Below, in pieces: positions 50,898 through 60,140 of a stretch of 64,000 bases of DNA. The number at the start of each line of letters is the position of its first letter. The first letter of the stretch is position 1. The position numbers and the translations under genes are program-made. Location: assembly GCA_002295635.1 (NCBI GenBank), contig DBHK01000025.1, positions 1 through 64,000 of the forward strand. The letters are read 5' to 3'. The notes below the pieces were generated by a model, which was not told the DNA's origin, made no database searches, and saw only the letters and a program-made list of their open reading frames with translations. This stretch comes from UBA830 sp002295635 (lineage in GTDB: Bacteria; Pseudomonadota; Alphaproteobacteria; MPNO01; UBA830).

Positions 50898-52080
50898 TCC
50901 CGCAGTCTCGGCCGGCAGTGCCGTATGGCCGGCATCCCCCTATGGCGGCGAGCTGGTCGATCTTACAACCGATCAATCCGAAATTACCGACCGCGCGCTA
51001 TCGGCTACGAAAAGGCTAATTCTTACAGCCACCCAGACCATTCATCTGAGAAATATCGGGACTGGATGCTACAGCCCGCTGACTGGATTTATGACACAGG
51101 TCGATTTCCAGTCGGTGTTAGCCCATGGAAAGTTGTCTAACGGCCTAGACTGGAAGGTACCCGTTCTCTTTCACGTCGAGGAAAAGAACTGCACCGAGTT
51201 CAGGGAAGGCGCTGACGTAGCTCTCTGCAATGCCGGCGGCCACGTGGTTGCAACGATGACCGTCGAAAGCCTTTTCGACGTTGATCCCGACGCCTACTGC
51301 GACACCGTAATGGGGACCTGCGATCGGAGGCATCCCGGCGTTGCGCGGATACGGGAACAAAGTCGACTATGTATTGGCGGTCCGGTAAAGCTGTGCGGAT
51401 CAAAAATAACCGCCGAACGCTTTGAAAACGCACCGGCCCGTATCAGGGCTCAGCTGGAAAGTTCCGGTGCCGGAGAATTCGCCGCATTTTCAACACGAAA
51501 TATCAGCCACCGGGGGCACGAATATCAGCACCGGGTGGCGCTGGACAGAGCCGGGTTCCTGGGTATTCACGTTATTACTGGCGCCGCCGTGGCAGGAAAT
51601 TTCATGTCTGATGTAGTGCTAGATACGTACCAGATGCTGACAGAGGAAATCTACCCACCTGGCAAAACTCTACTGAATAATATGCGTTTGCCGCCTATCT
51701 ACGCGGGCCCGAAAGAAGCCTTCCTACAGGCGACGGTTCTGCAAAATATGGGGTTCACTCACTTCATCGTTGGGCGCGACCACGCCGGCGTTGGCAATTA
51801 TTACAGCAGATATGAATCGCAGGAAATTTTCGCCGCGGGTTCGACGCTCGATATTCTGATCATGGCGTTGCCAGAGCCCCAATACTGCCCCCACTGCAAC
51901 GATATCGTAACTGAAGGCGAGTGCCAGCACCCAGACGATCTGAAGAAACTAAACGGCAGAGATGTCCGCCGGTTTCTAGCCGCTGAGGATTACAGCGCAC
52001 TCAATGAAATACTCCGCCCCGAAGTGCGTGATATGATTATAGCCCGACACAGTGCTGGGTCGATTTTCGTTGAAAGCTAG
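50881..52080 (+). CDS. sat: ATP sulfurylase (sulfate adenylyltransferase, Sat type)
   Basis: A 399-residue enzyme of the single-subunit type that makes APS from ATP and sulfate. HLRNIGTGCYSPLTGFM is the N-terminal PUA-like domain. STRNISHRGHEYQHRVAL corresponds to the QTRNPxHRxHE motif, with Ser in place of Gln. FIVGRDHAGVGNYY is the GRDHAG motif. The last part has CPHCNDIVTEGECQHP, a zinc-knuckle-like Cys/His group. It overlaps the AsnB-like gene by 17 bases, so it belongs to the glycan operon rather than to general sulfur assimilation. Confidence 0.88.
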   Translation: MPKLSDPAVSAGSAVWPASPYGGELVDLTTDQSEITDRALSATKRLILTATQTIHLRNIGTGCYSPLTGFMTQVDFQSVLAHGKLSNGLDWKVPVLFHVEEKNCTEFREGADVALCNAGGHVVATMTVESLFDVDPDAYCDTVMGTCDRRHPGVARIREQSRLCIGGPVKLCGSKITAERFENAPARIRAQLESSGAGEFAAFSTRNISHRGHEYQHRVALDRAGFLGIHVITGAAVAGNFMSDVVLDTYQMLTEEIYPPGKTLLNNMRLPPIYAGPKEAFLQATVLQNMGFTHFIVGRDHAGVGNYYSRYESQEIFAAGSTLDILIMALPEPQYCPHCNDIVTEGECQHPDDLKKLNGRDVRRFLAAEDYSALNEILRPEVRDMIIARHSAGSIFVES

Positions 52081-52221
52081 GCTTCGACGTCGCGCTGGAA
52101 AAATAAACTCCCGAAACAATCTTTTAAAGGCATCCTAGAAATCGCCAGCACACCTCAGTCCACCAATCTGGAGAGTATTCTCCGCATCATTCGGCTACTT
52201 AACACTAGGCGTCGCGTCCAA

Positions 52222-54048
52222 TTGTTTGGCGTATTTTTGCTGATGATTGTCAGCGCGTTTCTTGAAATGCTCAACATTGGCCTTTTCCTCCCGCTAATGC
52301 ACGTTTTGCTCAACCGGGAGGGCGAAAGCAACGCGGTCATCGATTTCATTTCAGGACTAGGTCTTGATCTGTTATCCATCGGCACAACGCCATTCGGCCT
52401 TATCGCAGGCGTGCTAATCACCGTCTTCGTAATCAAAAATATTTTTATTATTTTCGCAATTTATCTTCAGGCAAGGTTCATCTCTGATTTGCGCGCTTTT
52501 TTTACAGTGCGCCTTGTCGAGGGATATGCCCGACGCCGTTACGAGGAGCATCTCTCTGTGAACAGTGCACACGCCGTGCACGATATCTCTCAAACGGCGC
52601 CGTCCGTGGTCGGTAGTATTTTACAGTCGGGGATAGGAATATTGATGGAGATCCTCCTCGCATCTGGAGCGCTAGCCGCACTGATCGTCATGGATCTGGG
52701 TTCAGCCTTGATTGCGGGCGGGTTCGTTGTTGCAGCTCTCACCCTTTATTATCTGGCAATCCGAAGAAAGGTTTATGAATTAAGCGGGAAAGCGTTATCG
52801 TTTAGTCGGCTTCAGAGCCGTTTCGGGCACTTTTTCCTTGGCGCGGTTAAGGAAAGTATGGTGTTACGCCGTGGCGATTATTTTGTGAGTAGGATTCGAT
52901 TAGTCGCGAATGACCTTGCAAAAATCAATTCAGGCTTAAGCGTTATCGCGCAGTTGCCGCGAATATACGGCGAGATAGCTATCGTCGGCGCCATTGTCTT
53001 GGTCACGGCGCACATCATAGATCGCCAAGGATCTGCAGAGGCGGCTTTGCCACTCTTAGCAGTATTCGTCGCCGCCGCATTTCGCGTATTACCGTCAGCA
53101 AATCGCATTACCCACTATTTTTCTTCTCTACGCCAGACAGCGCCTTTACTAGAGTCAATATATCCAGACCTTGAAAAAGCAGCGCGACACCAGGATTACG
53201 AAAGTGAAGTTCAGGCTATACGAGACCAGGATTCTGAACAGATAGTGCTGAGCCAGAATATTACCATCCAGAATGTTTCTTATCGTTATCCTAATGCGAA
53301 GGACTGGACACTTCGAGATATCGATATCACGGTAAACAAGGGAGAAGCTGTTGCCTTTGTAGGTCGAACCGGCGCCGGAAAAAGCACTATAATCGACATT
53401 GTGCTCGGACTGCTGCCGCCAACAGAGGGGCGCATCCTCATAGACGGAGAAATCGTCGAAGCAAGTCCGAACTTTTGGCGGGGACGGATCGGCTATGTAC
53501 CCCAGAGCATATATTTGATGGATGATACGTTGCGGCGTAACATTGCAATAGGAATACCAGATAACGAGATAGACGACAAACGCCTCGCCGAGGTGATTTG
53601 TCTTGCTCAACTTGAAGACGTTCTTTCGTCCCTTAGTAACGGGCTCGACTCGGAAATTGGTGAACGGGGCATTCGATTGTCTGGCGGGCAGCGCCAGCGT
53701 ATTGGTATAGCGAGAGCCCTTTATAACGATCCGGAAGTACTGGTGTTGGACGAGGCCACATCCGCTTTGGACAACAGCACAGAAAGAGACATAGAAAAAG
53801 CGATTGAGGAACTCGCTGGCCGCAAAACAGTCTTCATCATTGCCCACCGGCTCAGCACAGTGCGCAGGTGCGACAAACTATTTTTTATCGACGGGGGCAA
53901 AATTCTCGGGGAAGGCAATTTCCAGACCCTAATCGCAACATGCCAACCGTTCGCCCGTCTAGTCGAAATCGCGGGGGACAAAGACGTGTTATACGAGGCG
54001 GGCAACGAAAAAGTTGCGCATTCAAACGGCACGGTGGCTAAGAATTAA
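52222..54048 (+). CDS. ABC exporter/flippase, PglK-like (membrane domain fused to ATPase)
   Basis: A 608-residue half-transporter. Six membrane helices occupy ~1-300. The ATPase domain follows with Walker A VGRTGAGKSTIIDIV near residue 380, YVPQSIYLMDDTLRRNIAIG, the signature RLSGGQRQRIGIARALYNDP, Walker B VLVLDEATSALD and the H-loop IIAHRLSTV. The ATPase pattern is closest to PglK-type flippases of lipid-linked oligosaccharides. The start shown is TTG 52222. The frame is open back to the sat stop with plausible codons (SILRIIRLLNTRRR), so a CTG start near 52168 may be the true one. It probably translocates the glycan unit. Confidence 0.85.
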   Translation: MFGVFLLMIVSAFLEMLNIGLFLPLMHVLLNREGESNAVIDFISGLGLDLLSIGTTPFGLIAGVLITVFVIKNIFIIFAIYLQARFISDLRAFFTVRLVEGYARRRYEEHLSVNSAHAVHDISQTAPSVVGSILQSGIGILMEILLASGALAALIVMDLGSALIAGGFVVAALTLYYLAIRRKVYELSGKALSFSRLQSRFGHFFLGAVKESMVLRRGDYFVSRIRLVANDLAKINSGLSVIAQLPRIYGEIAIVGAIVLVTAHIIDRQGSAEAALPLLAVFVAAAFRVLPSANRITHYFSSLRQTAPLLESIYPDLEKAARHQDYESEVQAIRDQDSEQIVLSQNITIQNVSYRYPNAKDWTLRDIDITVNKGEAVAFVGRTGAGKSTIIDIVLGLLPPTEGRILIDGEIVEASPNFWRGRIGYVPQSIYLMDDTLRRNIAIGIPDNEIDDKRLAEVICLAQLEDVLSSLSNGLDSEIGERGIRLSGGQRQRIGIARALYNDPEVLVLDEATSALDNSTERDIEKAIEELAGRKTVFIIAHRLSTVRRCDKLFFIDGGKILGEGNFQTLIATCQPFARLVEIAGDKDVLYEAGNEKVAHSNGTVAKN

Positions 54049-54085
54049 ACGACGTCAAATAGTTAATACTGAGAGAAAAAATTTC

Positions 54086-54114
54086 TTGCATTTTACAAAC
54101 GAATAAAGTTATAG
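54086..54114 (+). promoter_or_regulatory. Possible promoter of the phosphonate operon
   Basis: TTGCAT and TTATAG separated by 17 bases. The 54049-54327 leader shows no reading frame. No PhoB-box pair (CTGTCAT-like repeats) is visible, which would be expected for classical phosphate control. Confidence 0.35.
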
Positions 54115-54327
54115 GTTTTTGACAATAGGAAGACGCGTAGACCAAGTTAAAGGTAGCGCTTCCAGAGGGAAACTACGCCCCCCTCCGCCATCCTAGCCTC
54201 AAGCTTTGGGATCGGTATTCGCATAGGCGAAGGCGTGCAGCTGACGCTCAAGTCAATATTTTCTGGCGTGTGCATAACCGCTTTGGCGGCACAACCCTTC
54301 AAAAAATTTCATATTTAAGAGGATCAC

Positions 54328-55248
54328 ATGAGATTCGGCAAACGCATAGCAATTATCTTGCCTACCGTCTTGATTACCACCACTTCGCTTGCGGTGGAGA
54401 TGCCCGACGGTACCGAAAATAAACCGGTTCGCATGATCATGGTGCCCACTGAAATCGGGTCACGAGACTCACTAAGTGATTACCGACCAATCTTCAACGC
54501 GATCACAAGGGAGTACGGCATCCACTTTAAGCTTAGGCTTGGGACATCATATGCAGCAGCCGTGCAAGGCCTATGCAACGACCAAGCCGATATAGCTCAC
54601 TACGGCGCCGTTACCTTCGCACAAGCCCGCCAAATGTGCGGTGCTGAGCTACTCGCGGTCGACGTAAAAAAAGGAAAAAGCGTCTACTATTCCGGCATTT
54701 ACAGCTCAAAAGACTTGGACATAAAAACGTTGAAGGACTTGAAAGGCCACAGCCTCGCGGTTGGAGACCCAAACTCAACTTCCTCCTTCAATTTCCCATT
54801 TGCGATGGTATTAGCGGCAGGTATTGATCCAGTACGCGACCTAAAAAAGATAGTAATTGCGGGCAGCCATACGAATTCTATTGCAGCGCTCAAAGAGGGC
54901 CGAGTTTCGGCGGCCGCTGCTTCCTTTAACGTATGGGAAAAGGCCGTGCAAAAAGGTATTATCGATCCAGCCAAATACAGAGTTCTCTCTAAGAGTGAAC
55001 CGATACCTAACCCTCCCCTTGCTATAAATAAAAAGCTAAACCCGAAACTCAAAGCTAAAATCAGGCTCGCCTTCAGTGAAATACATAAAAAAGTCGATCC
55101 ACAATTTGTAAGGGGATATGGCGGCAAAAAGGTTGATCGCTACGACACTGAGTATCCGCTCAGCAAAATGCTCGGAGCCCTTGATAAGCTGCGCGCGCTC
55201 ACAAAACGCCTAAAAGGCGAGATAATCGACAAAGCCGGTGAACGCTGA
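54328..55248 (+). CDS. phnD: Phosphonate/phosphite ABC transporter, substrate-binding protein
   Basis: A 306-residue periplasmic protein with a signal peptide (MRFGKRIAIILPTVLITT, cleavage near residue 23). GLCNDQADIAHYGAVTFAQA, LAVGDPNSTSSFNFPFAM and KEGRVSAAAASFNVWEKA are the PhnD-type ligand-binding motifs, including the Ser/Thr-Ser phosphonate site. A GAGGATC ribosome-binding site precedes the ATG. It is the first gene of a phnD-phnC-phnE-dioxygenase operon. Confidence 0.92.
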   Translation: MRFGKRIAIILPTVLITTTSLAVEMPDGTENKPVRMIMVPTEIGSRDSLSDYRPIFNAITREYGIHFKLRLGTSYAAAVQGLCNDQADIAHYGAVTFAQARQMCGAELLAVDVKKGKSVYYSGIYSSKDLDIKTLKDLKGHSLAVGDPNSTSSFNFPFAMVLAAGIDPVRDLKKIVIAGSHTNSIAALKEGRVSAAAASFNVWEKAVQKGIIDPAKYRVLSKSEPIPNPPLAINKKLNPKLKAKIRLAFSEIHKKVDPQFVRGYGGKKVDRYDTEYPLSKMLGALDKLRALTKRLKGEIIDKAGER

Positions 55249-55321
55249 CAACACGCACATATGTTACCCGCATTTTGCAGTCGGCGGGTGACGTCTCGTT
55301 CGACACTTTTAGGGGGCAGCC

Positions 55322-56176
55322 TTGCTCGAATTTGAAACGGTCACACATATATTCCCGGACGGCACTAAGGCGCTTAACAATGTGTCTTTAATTGTACCAA
55401 AGGGTCAGTTTTGCGTTTTTCTCGGGCCATCGGGAGCAGGAAAATCGACGATTTTAAGCACGGTCAATGGCTTAGTGATGCCGTCTGAAGGGAAAATTAC
55501 ACTAGATGGAACCCCGATTGATCTAGAATCTTTTAAAGAGGTCCGTAGTCGCATTGGAATGATTCACCAGCATTTGCATCTGGTGCAGCGTCTTAGTGTC
55601 TTACACAATGTTCTCGCCGGGCTTTTGCCAACCACGCCTACCTGGAAGGTGCTTTTAAAACTTTTTTCGATTGCCCAACAACGGACCGCCTGCCGACTAA
55701 TTGCGGAAGTTGAACTTGAAGAACAACAGATTTACAGGCGAGCGTCTGAGCTGTCGGGCGGGCAGCAACAGCGAGTTGCCATTGCGCGCGCATTCATTAA
55801 CGAACCCGATGTGGTGGTCGCTGACGAGCCAGTTGCCAGTATAGATCCCACGGTAAGTCGTCACGTTTTGGGACTTTTACGTAATGCCTCCCGGCAACGA
55901 AAAACGACCGTACTATGCAGTCTGCACCAGGTCGAATTCGCCCAAGAGTTCGCAGATCGGATTATTGGGTTAAACCAAGGCAAAGTGGTTTTCGACGGCC
56001 CGCCAGTCGATTTAACATCTGAACACCTTCAAAAAATTTATAGAGGTAAAAATAAAGATTCGTTTAAGAGCCCAGATAACTCAAAAAACCATACAAATGA
56101 CAATATTGTAGGGCCAGACGAAAACAGAAAATCTATACAACTGACACAGTTTGACGGGTTGAGACCTGCGTCATGA
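55322..56176 (+). CDS. phnC: Phosphonate ABC transporter, ATP-binding protein
   Basis: A 284-residue ATPase. Walker A GPSGAGKSTILSTV lies near residue 36, the signature ELSGGQQQRVAIARAF near residue 140, and Walker B VVVADEPVASIDP after it. CSLHQVEFAQEFADRIIGL is the typical PhnC H-loop region. A ~35-residue polar C-terminal tail is extra. The start is TTG at 55322 with AGGGGG upstream. Its stop overlaps the phnE start by four bases. Confidence 0.93.
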   Translation: MLEFETVTHIFPDGTKALNNVSLIVPKGQFCVFLGPSGAGKSTILSTVNGLVMPSEGKITLDGTPIDLESFKEVRSRIGMIHQHLHLVQRLSVLHNVLAGLLPTTPTWKVLLKLFSIAQQRTACRLIAEVELEEQQIYRRASELSGGQQQRVAIARAFINEPDVVVADEPVASIDPTVSRHVLGLLRNASRQRKTTVLCSLHQVEFAQEFADRIIGLNQGKVVFDGPPVDLTSEHLQKIYRGKNKDSFKSPDNSKNHTNDNIVGPDENRKSIQLTQFDGLRPAS

Positions 56177-57177
56177 CTGGCCGCGCCGATGAAGACTATC
56201 GCCCCTCCGAAACATGGGCTCTTCATCGTACGATCACCCCCCTTACGGTCGGAATTCTCTTCGTTGTGGCAGTTTTAGCTGCATTTTCAGCAAAGAATGT
56301 AGAACTAGATCGAGCTGCCTCTGAAACTAGCCGAGCGATAACCGGGCTATTTGGATTCAACGAGTCAAAGGTTTTGAACGGAGGGGGCAACTTTATCGAC
56401 AAGGCTTTTCCACTCCAAATCTCAACGATCCAAGAGACAAATCGTATTGAGAACTTTAACCGAGATGCCCTTCCCTTGTTTTCTTATGTCGAAACCAGAG
56501 TGGAACGCGAATACAGCGCGATTGAAGAAAAATATACTGAGACGCAATCAGAATTTTTAGTAAAACCTGCCGGTTACTTGGTGAAGGTACTCATAAAGAT
56601 GTGGGAGACCATTGAGATTGCGATTTGGGGGACCGTGTTTTCTATTTTGCTCTCGATGCCATTGGCGTTTTTCGGCGCCAAAAACTACTCACCTCATAGA
56701 GCTGGATATCAAATCGCAAGAGCTATTTGCAGCTTTAACCGCGCCATGCCTGAACTAATACTCGCCTTGTTTTTCGTGCTGATGTACGGCTTTGGCCCAG
56801 TCGCCGGAATTATAGCACTAGCATTGCACACGAGTGGCTTCCTTGGAAAATTTTTCGCGGACGAGATTGAGAATGCAGACCCGGGGCCACAGGTCGCTCT
56901 CAGAGGGACAGGCGCGAACCTTATCAAAGTCCTGCGCTACGCCGTTATCCCCCAAGTACTCCCGCAGTATTACGCCTACATACAGTATATCCTAGAGAGG
57001 AACATTCGAACGGCGACTGTTCTCGGCGTTGTAGGGGCAGGGGGCATAGGTACCGAATTAAAGGGCCGCTGGGATCTATTCGACTATGATCACGTAGCAA
57101 CAATTCTTCTGGTTATCTTCATTACAGTTGTGCTCCTCGAAGTTATAACTCAACGCATACGCACCCGACTGATCTGA
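56173..57177 (+). CDS. phnE: Phosphonate ABC transporter, permease
   Basis: A 334-residue inner-membrane protein with about six helices. A large periplasmic-type insertion follows the first helix (about residues 45-135). The EAA loop reads ENADPGPQVALRGTGANLIK, then VLRYAVIPQVLPQYYAYI, the usual PhnE pattern that docks on PhnC. It is translationally coupled to phnC (ATGA). Confidence 0.92.
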   Translation: MTGRADEDYRPSETWALHRTITPLTVGILFVVAVLAAFSAKNVELDRAASETSRAITGLFGFNESKVLNGGGNFIDKAFPLQISTIQETNRIENFNRDALPLFSYVETRVEREYSAIEEKYTETQSEFLVKPAGYLVKVLIKMWETIEIAIWGTVFSILLSMPLAFFGAKNYSPHRAGYQIARAICSFNRAMPELILALFFVLMYGFGPVAGIIALALHTSGFLGKFFADEIENADPGPQVALRGTGANLIKVLRYAVIPQVLPQYYAYIQYILERNIRTATVLGVVGAGGIGTELKGRWDLFDYDHVATILLVIFITVVLLEVITQRIRTRLI

Positions 57178-57243
57178 GAAGGTAGCTCAAAAACTAGGAT
57201 TTAGCTTTGATCACTAACAAACACAAAATTTGAAAGTCAAAAC

Positions 57244-58605
57244 ATGACGAGCGAAGTTGAAATCGACGCCTATCGGCTGATGCATTGGATGAACGCACGC
57301 AAAATGACCCCCAAGATGGTCGCAAAGCGCAGCGATGTTGATTTTACGGTTATTTCTGACCTTGCCGTTGGCCAAGCCAACAAACGAATATCTGCGGATG
57401 AGACCTCGAGAATTGCTGATGTGTTAAACATTGGGATCGGAGATCTTGTTTTCGAAAACCAAGCGGCTCCAGATGTCATCTATATGTCGAAAGAAGAAGT
57501 TTTAGCAACCTGCCGAGAGATCCAACGTGGGGGCATTCATTTCTACAACTACTATAGCCTGCCAGCGCCCCAAGGCTTTATCGCACCAGTTTTGATCGAC
57601 ATTCTATGTCCGCCTGACCAGATACCGACCCAAAACAACGGCCACTTAGAACCAGCAATAACCATCAATTTAGGGCCTGGGCATATCCAAGGGTTATGGT
57701 CCGAGAAACCGACCGAAGATACTTACCACCCGTTCTATGCCAATAAGGAAGAAGATTCAGACTGGATACTAGGTGACTCCTACCTCGAACCTCCTTACTG
57801 CCCACACACATACGCTCGCCATAGTAACGAACCCACCCAAATTCTATCCTATACTATCAAGTCCAATCTGGAATCGTTCGTGAACGTATCAAATGCTTGG
57901 TCTGATAAATCATACGAAAACATGCTCTCCACTATCAACGAGGATGCTTTTGGGGGCTTCGCGCTTAGAACGCTTATGGAACGACATGGATACGATGCTG
58001 AAACCCTCGGTAAACGGGTTGGCGTGGGAGACAATTCTATTCCTTCATTTTTAGGCGGCGACTCTACAGCGCTGTCGACAGACGGTCTAAAAAAAATCGC
58101 TCTTCTCCTCGGGTGCGATTACCGTCTTCTTATGCCAAATGTCAAAAATGTAGACAGGATTGGTAGATCCTGGTGTACCGTCCAAGATTCAAGGGCTTCT
58201 ATACGCCGTTTTAAATCCTACACAGTAGCGTCAATGTCAGTCTCACCCCAGCACCCAGATTTAATGGGCCTGTTTTTTAAGGTTGATAAACCAGAAACTA
58301 AAGGCGATTTGGATCTGATGGATCATAGCGTCACACACTATATGGTGACCGGAGGAAATCCGATTTTTCGCTGGGAAATGCCCGATGGTGCGGTTGCTGA
58401 ACAATCTCTTGCCGACCGCGATACGCTTTGGGTTAACGCGTATGTTCGCTGTGGGTTTTTTGGAAACGGATCCCTCATTAAAATGGGGAACGGCGAGGGA
58501 ACTACGTATCTTGATCATTACGAGATGAGTAACACTTTTGATGTCCCCGGCGCATTAAGACGCGGTCGTCACGACACGTCGACTTGGACCCCCATAAATG
58601 AATAA
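57244..58605 (+). CDS. 2-Hydroxyethylphosphonate dioxygenase-like enzyme (HEPD/MpnS family)
   Basis: A 453-residue protein matching the HEPD/methylphosphonate synthase family over its length: N-terminal DAYRLMHWMNARKMTP, GIHFYNYYSLPAPQG, LDILCP-type ILCPPDQIPTQNNGHLEPAI, GDSYLEPPYCPHTYAR, LSYTIKSN and RSWCTVQDSRASIRRF. The Fe(II) ligands by alignment from memory are His134, Glu182 and His188, matching His129, Glu176 and His182 of HEPD. MpnS is reported to have a 2-His-1-Gln site, so the retained Glu favours HEPD chemistry: 2-hydroxyethylphosphonate plus O2 to hydroxymethylphosphonate and formate. No pepM gene is in the window. It follows phnE by 66 bases. Confidence 0.85.
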   Translation: MTSEVEIDAYRLMHWMNARKMTPKMVAKRSDVDFTVISDLAVGQANKRISADETSRIADVLNIGIGDLVFENQAAPDVIYMSKEEVLATCREIQRGGIHFYNYYSLPAPQGFIAPVLIDILCPPDQIPTQNNGHLEPAITINLGPGHIQGLWSEKPTEDTYHPFYANKEEDSDWILGDSYLEPPYCPHTYARHSNEPTQILSYTIKSNLESFVNVSNAWSDKSYENMLSTINEDAFGGFALRTLMERHGYDAETLGKRVGVGDNSIPSFLGGDSTALSTDGLKKIALLLGCDYRLLMPNVKNVDRIGRSWCTVQDSRASIRRFKSYTVASMSVSPQHPDLMGLFFKVDKPETKGDLDLMDHSVTHYMVTGGNPIFRWEMPDGAVAEQSLADRDTLWVNAYVRCGFFGNGSLIKMGNGEGTTYLDHYEMSNTFDVPGALRRGRHDTSTWTPINE

Positions 58606-58747
58606 AAATGTCATGCAATCAACGCTCTTGGGGCATCATCGTTAGTCTGAGGAAATCTCTGCCCGACCCAACGATTATTTCGCAGAGGGCCCGGCGCCTG
58701 CTAATATATTAACATCGACGAAAGCTGCATCCAGTAACGGTTAGCAT

Positions 58748-59263
58748 CTATAACCCGGTCTTCGCCAGCACCGCCTGAAGAAGTTCTTGCGGGTTAGATT
58801 CACCAGTATCGAGTTCGAGATCTGCAGTGACGGGATCTTCAAAGGGTATGTCCACTCCTACCACATGGCTTTTTTCGCGGCGTAGCGCGGGTAGATAAAG
58901 CTTTTTGGTGTCCCGACGAATACGCTCTTTTATTCCACATGACAAAGAAACTTCGAAATACCCAGAAAACATCTCACGGCATGCGACTCGATCATCCTGA
59001 AACGGGTGGATGATCGCAATAATCGGCAGAACATCTTGGTTAAGCACCCATCGCGTCAACTTCTGAACACGCAAGGTTTGCTTTCGTCGGGACGCAGGAT
59101 CATATCCGAGGCTGGTATCATGGATCTTGCGAATTTCATCTCCATCCAAAAGCATAGCAGGAAGTTTCCTTTTTCTACAATGGGTGACCACAAGTCGGGC
59201 AAGGGTGGTCTTTCCAACGCAGGGAGGGCCGATTATCCAGATTGTATCGGGCTGTTTAATCAA
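58748..59263 (-). CDS. APS-kinase-like protein (second copy)
   Basis: A 171-residue P-loop kinase of the CysC fold. Walker A is GPPCVGKTTLARLV, then DGDEIRKIHDTSLGYDPASR, IAIIHPFQDDRVACR and RDTKKLYLP. It shares the altered SLGxDPxSRRxQTxRVxKL motif with the protein at 48590, which sets both apart from classical CysC. The substrate may be APS or another hydroxyl-bearing compound. It converges with the dioxygenase gene, with about 140 empty bases between. The start ATG at 59263 has no strong ribosome-binding site. Confidence 0.75.
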   Translation of the reverse strand: MIKQPDTIWIIGPPCVGKTTLARLVVTHCRKRKLPAMLLDGDEIRKIHDTSLGYDPASRRKQTLRVQKLTRWVLNQDVLPIIAIIHPFQDDRVACREMFSGYFEVSLSCGIKERIRRDTKKLYLPALRREKSHVVGVDIPFEDPVTADLELDTGESNPQELLQAVLAKTGL

Positions 59264-59447
59264 TTCGTCATCTACCCAAGAAAAAAGATCTAGTACACTG
59301 AATTACCATGAATTGAAGTAGGATTCATAGTGTGAACATACCGCCCTGTGAGGTCGGTTCTGCACCACATCGACACGGTATACATTCAAAATAAACAATA
59401 TTTCGTTGCGTTCATTACACGAACGATATATCAAATCCGATAAAGTC

Positions 59448-60137
59448 ATGATACAGAACACAGAAAAACTTGAGACGAGACAAAGTCGCCCCGCAGGCGA
59501 TGGGTCTGAAATCGAAATCACCCTTGGATTGCTCAATGCGGTGGGGGAAAATAGCGCTGTCACGCAACGCTCGATTGCCCGCGATCTGGATATTGCCCTC
59601 GGCCTTGCAAACGCCTACCTCAAGCGCTGCGTCCGCAAGGGCCTGATCAAAGTTAATCAGGCGCCGCGCAATCGCTACGCCTACTATCTGACACCCAGTG
59701 GATTCGCTGAAAAAAGTAGGCTGACATCCACTTATCTTTTGAATTCTTTCAATTTCTTTCGGCAAGCACGACGGCAATGCTCTGATGTTTTTGCTATGTG
59801 CGCAGAAAAAGGCTGGGAGCGCGTAGCACTTGCCGGTTGCAGCGACGTAACGGAAATCGCGACGCTGTGTGCCCGCGAAAATAATATCGAAATTGTGGGC
59901 ATTGTCGACGACATGACATTATCCGACGACGATTCTGGACGGGCGGAATATGTTGGACTGCCGGTCGCAGCTAACCTGTCCGATCTTGGGAATAAGGTGA
60001 AAGCTGTCTTAGTGACGGACACTAGTAGGCCACAGGAAATATTCGATCGGCTTAGCAAGAGTGTCCCCGCCGACCGTATTCTGACGATAGCGCTGCTCAA
60101 TATTTCACGCGAACAACCGAAATTCGCAGAAGATTAG
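59448..60137 (+). CDS. Winged-helix regulator of an exopolysaccharide-locus type
   Basis: A 229-residue protein. Residues ~25-90 form a winged helix (VTQRSIARDLDIALGLANAY, then KRCVRKGLIKVNQAPRNRYAYYLT as recognition helix and wing). The C-terminal half is Rossmann-like (WERVALAGCSDVTEIATLCA, NNIEIVGIVDD), perhaps a ligand or nucleotide sensor. Similar regulators stand before NusG-like genes in alphaproteobacterial polysaccharide loci, as recalled. The start may be ATG 59448 or the upstream ATG 59406. It ends three bases before the NusG-paralogue start, so they are one unit. Confidence 0.75.
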   Translation: MIQNTEKLETRQSRPAGDGSEIEITLGLLNAVGENSAVTQRSIARDLDIALGLANAYLKRCVRKGLIKVNQAPRNRYAYYLTPSGFAEKSRLTSTYLLNSFNFFRQARRQCSDVFAMCAEKGWERVALAGCSDVTEIATLCARENNIEIVGIVDDMTLSDDDSGRAEYVGLPVAANLSDLGNKVKAVLVTDTSRPQEIFDRLSKSVPADRILTIALLNISREQPKFAED

Positions 60138-60140
60138 GCG

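Noticed and set aside
54148..54156. AAGGTAGCG in the phosphonate-operon leader as a third ops element
   Set aside because: It lacks the leading GCG needed for the ops hairpin core, and no matching structure surrounds it. Similar AAGGTAGCT at 57180 is equally weak.
54121..54327. Riboswitch in the phnD leader
   Set aside because: I could not form a known aptamer pattern; only generic short pairings are visible.
58748..59263. A classical shikimate-kinase or adenylate-kinase assignment
   Set aside because: The DGD-x-x-R and IAIIHPFQDDR segments match the APS-kinase fold better than either alternative.
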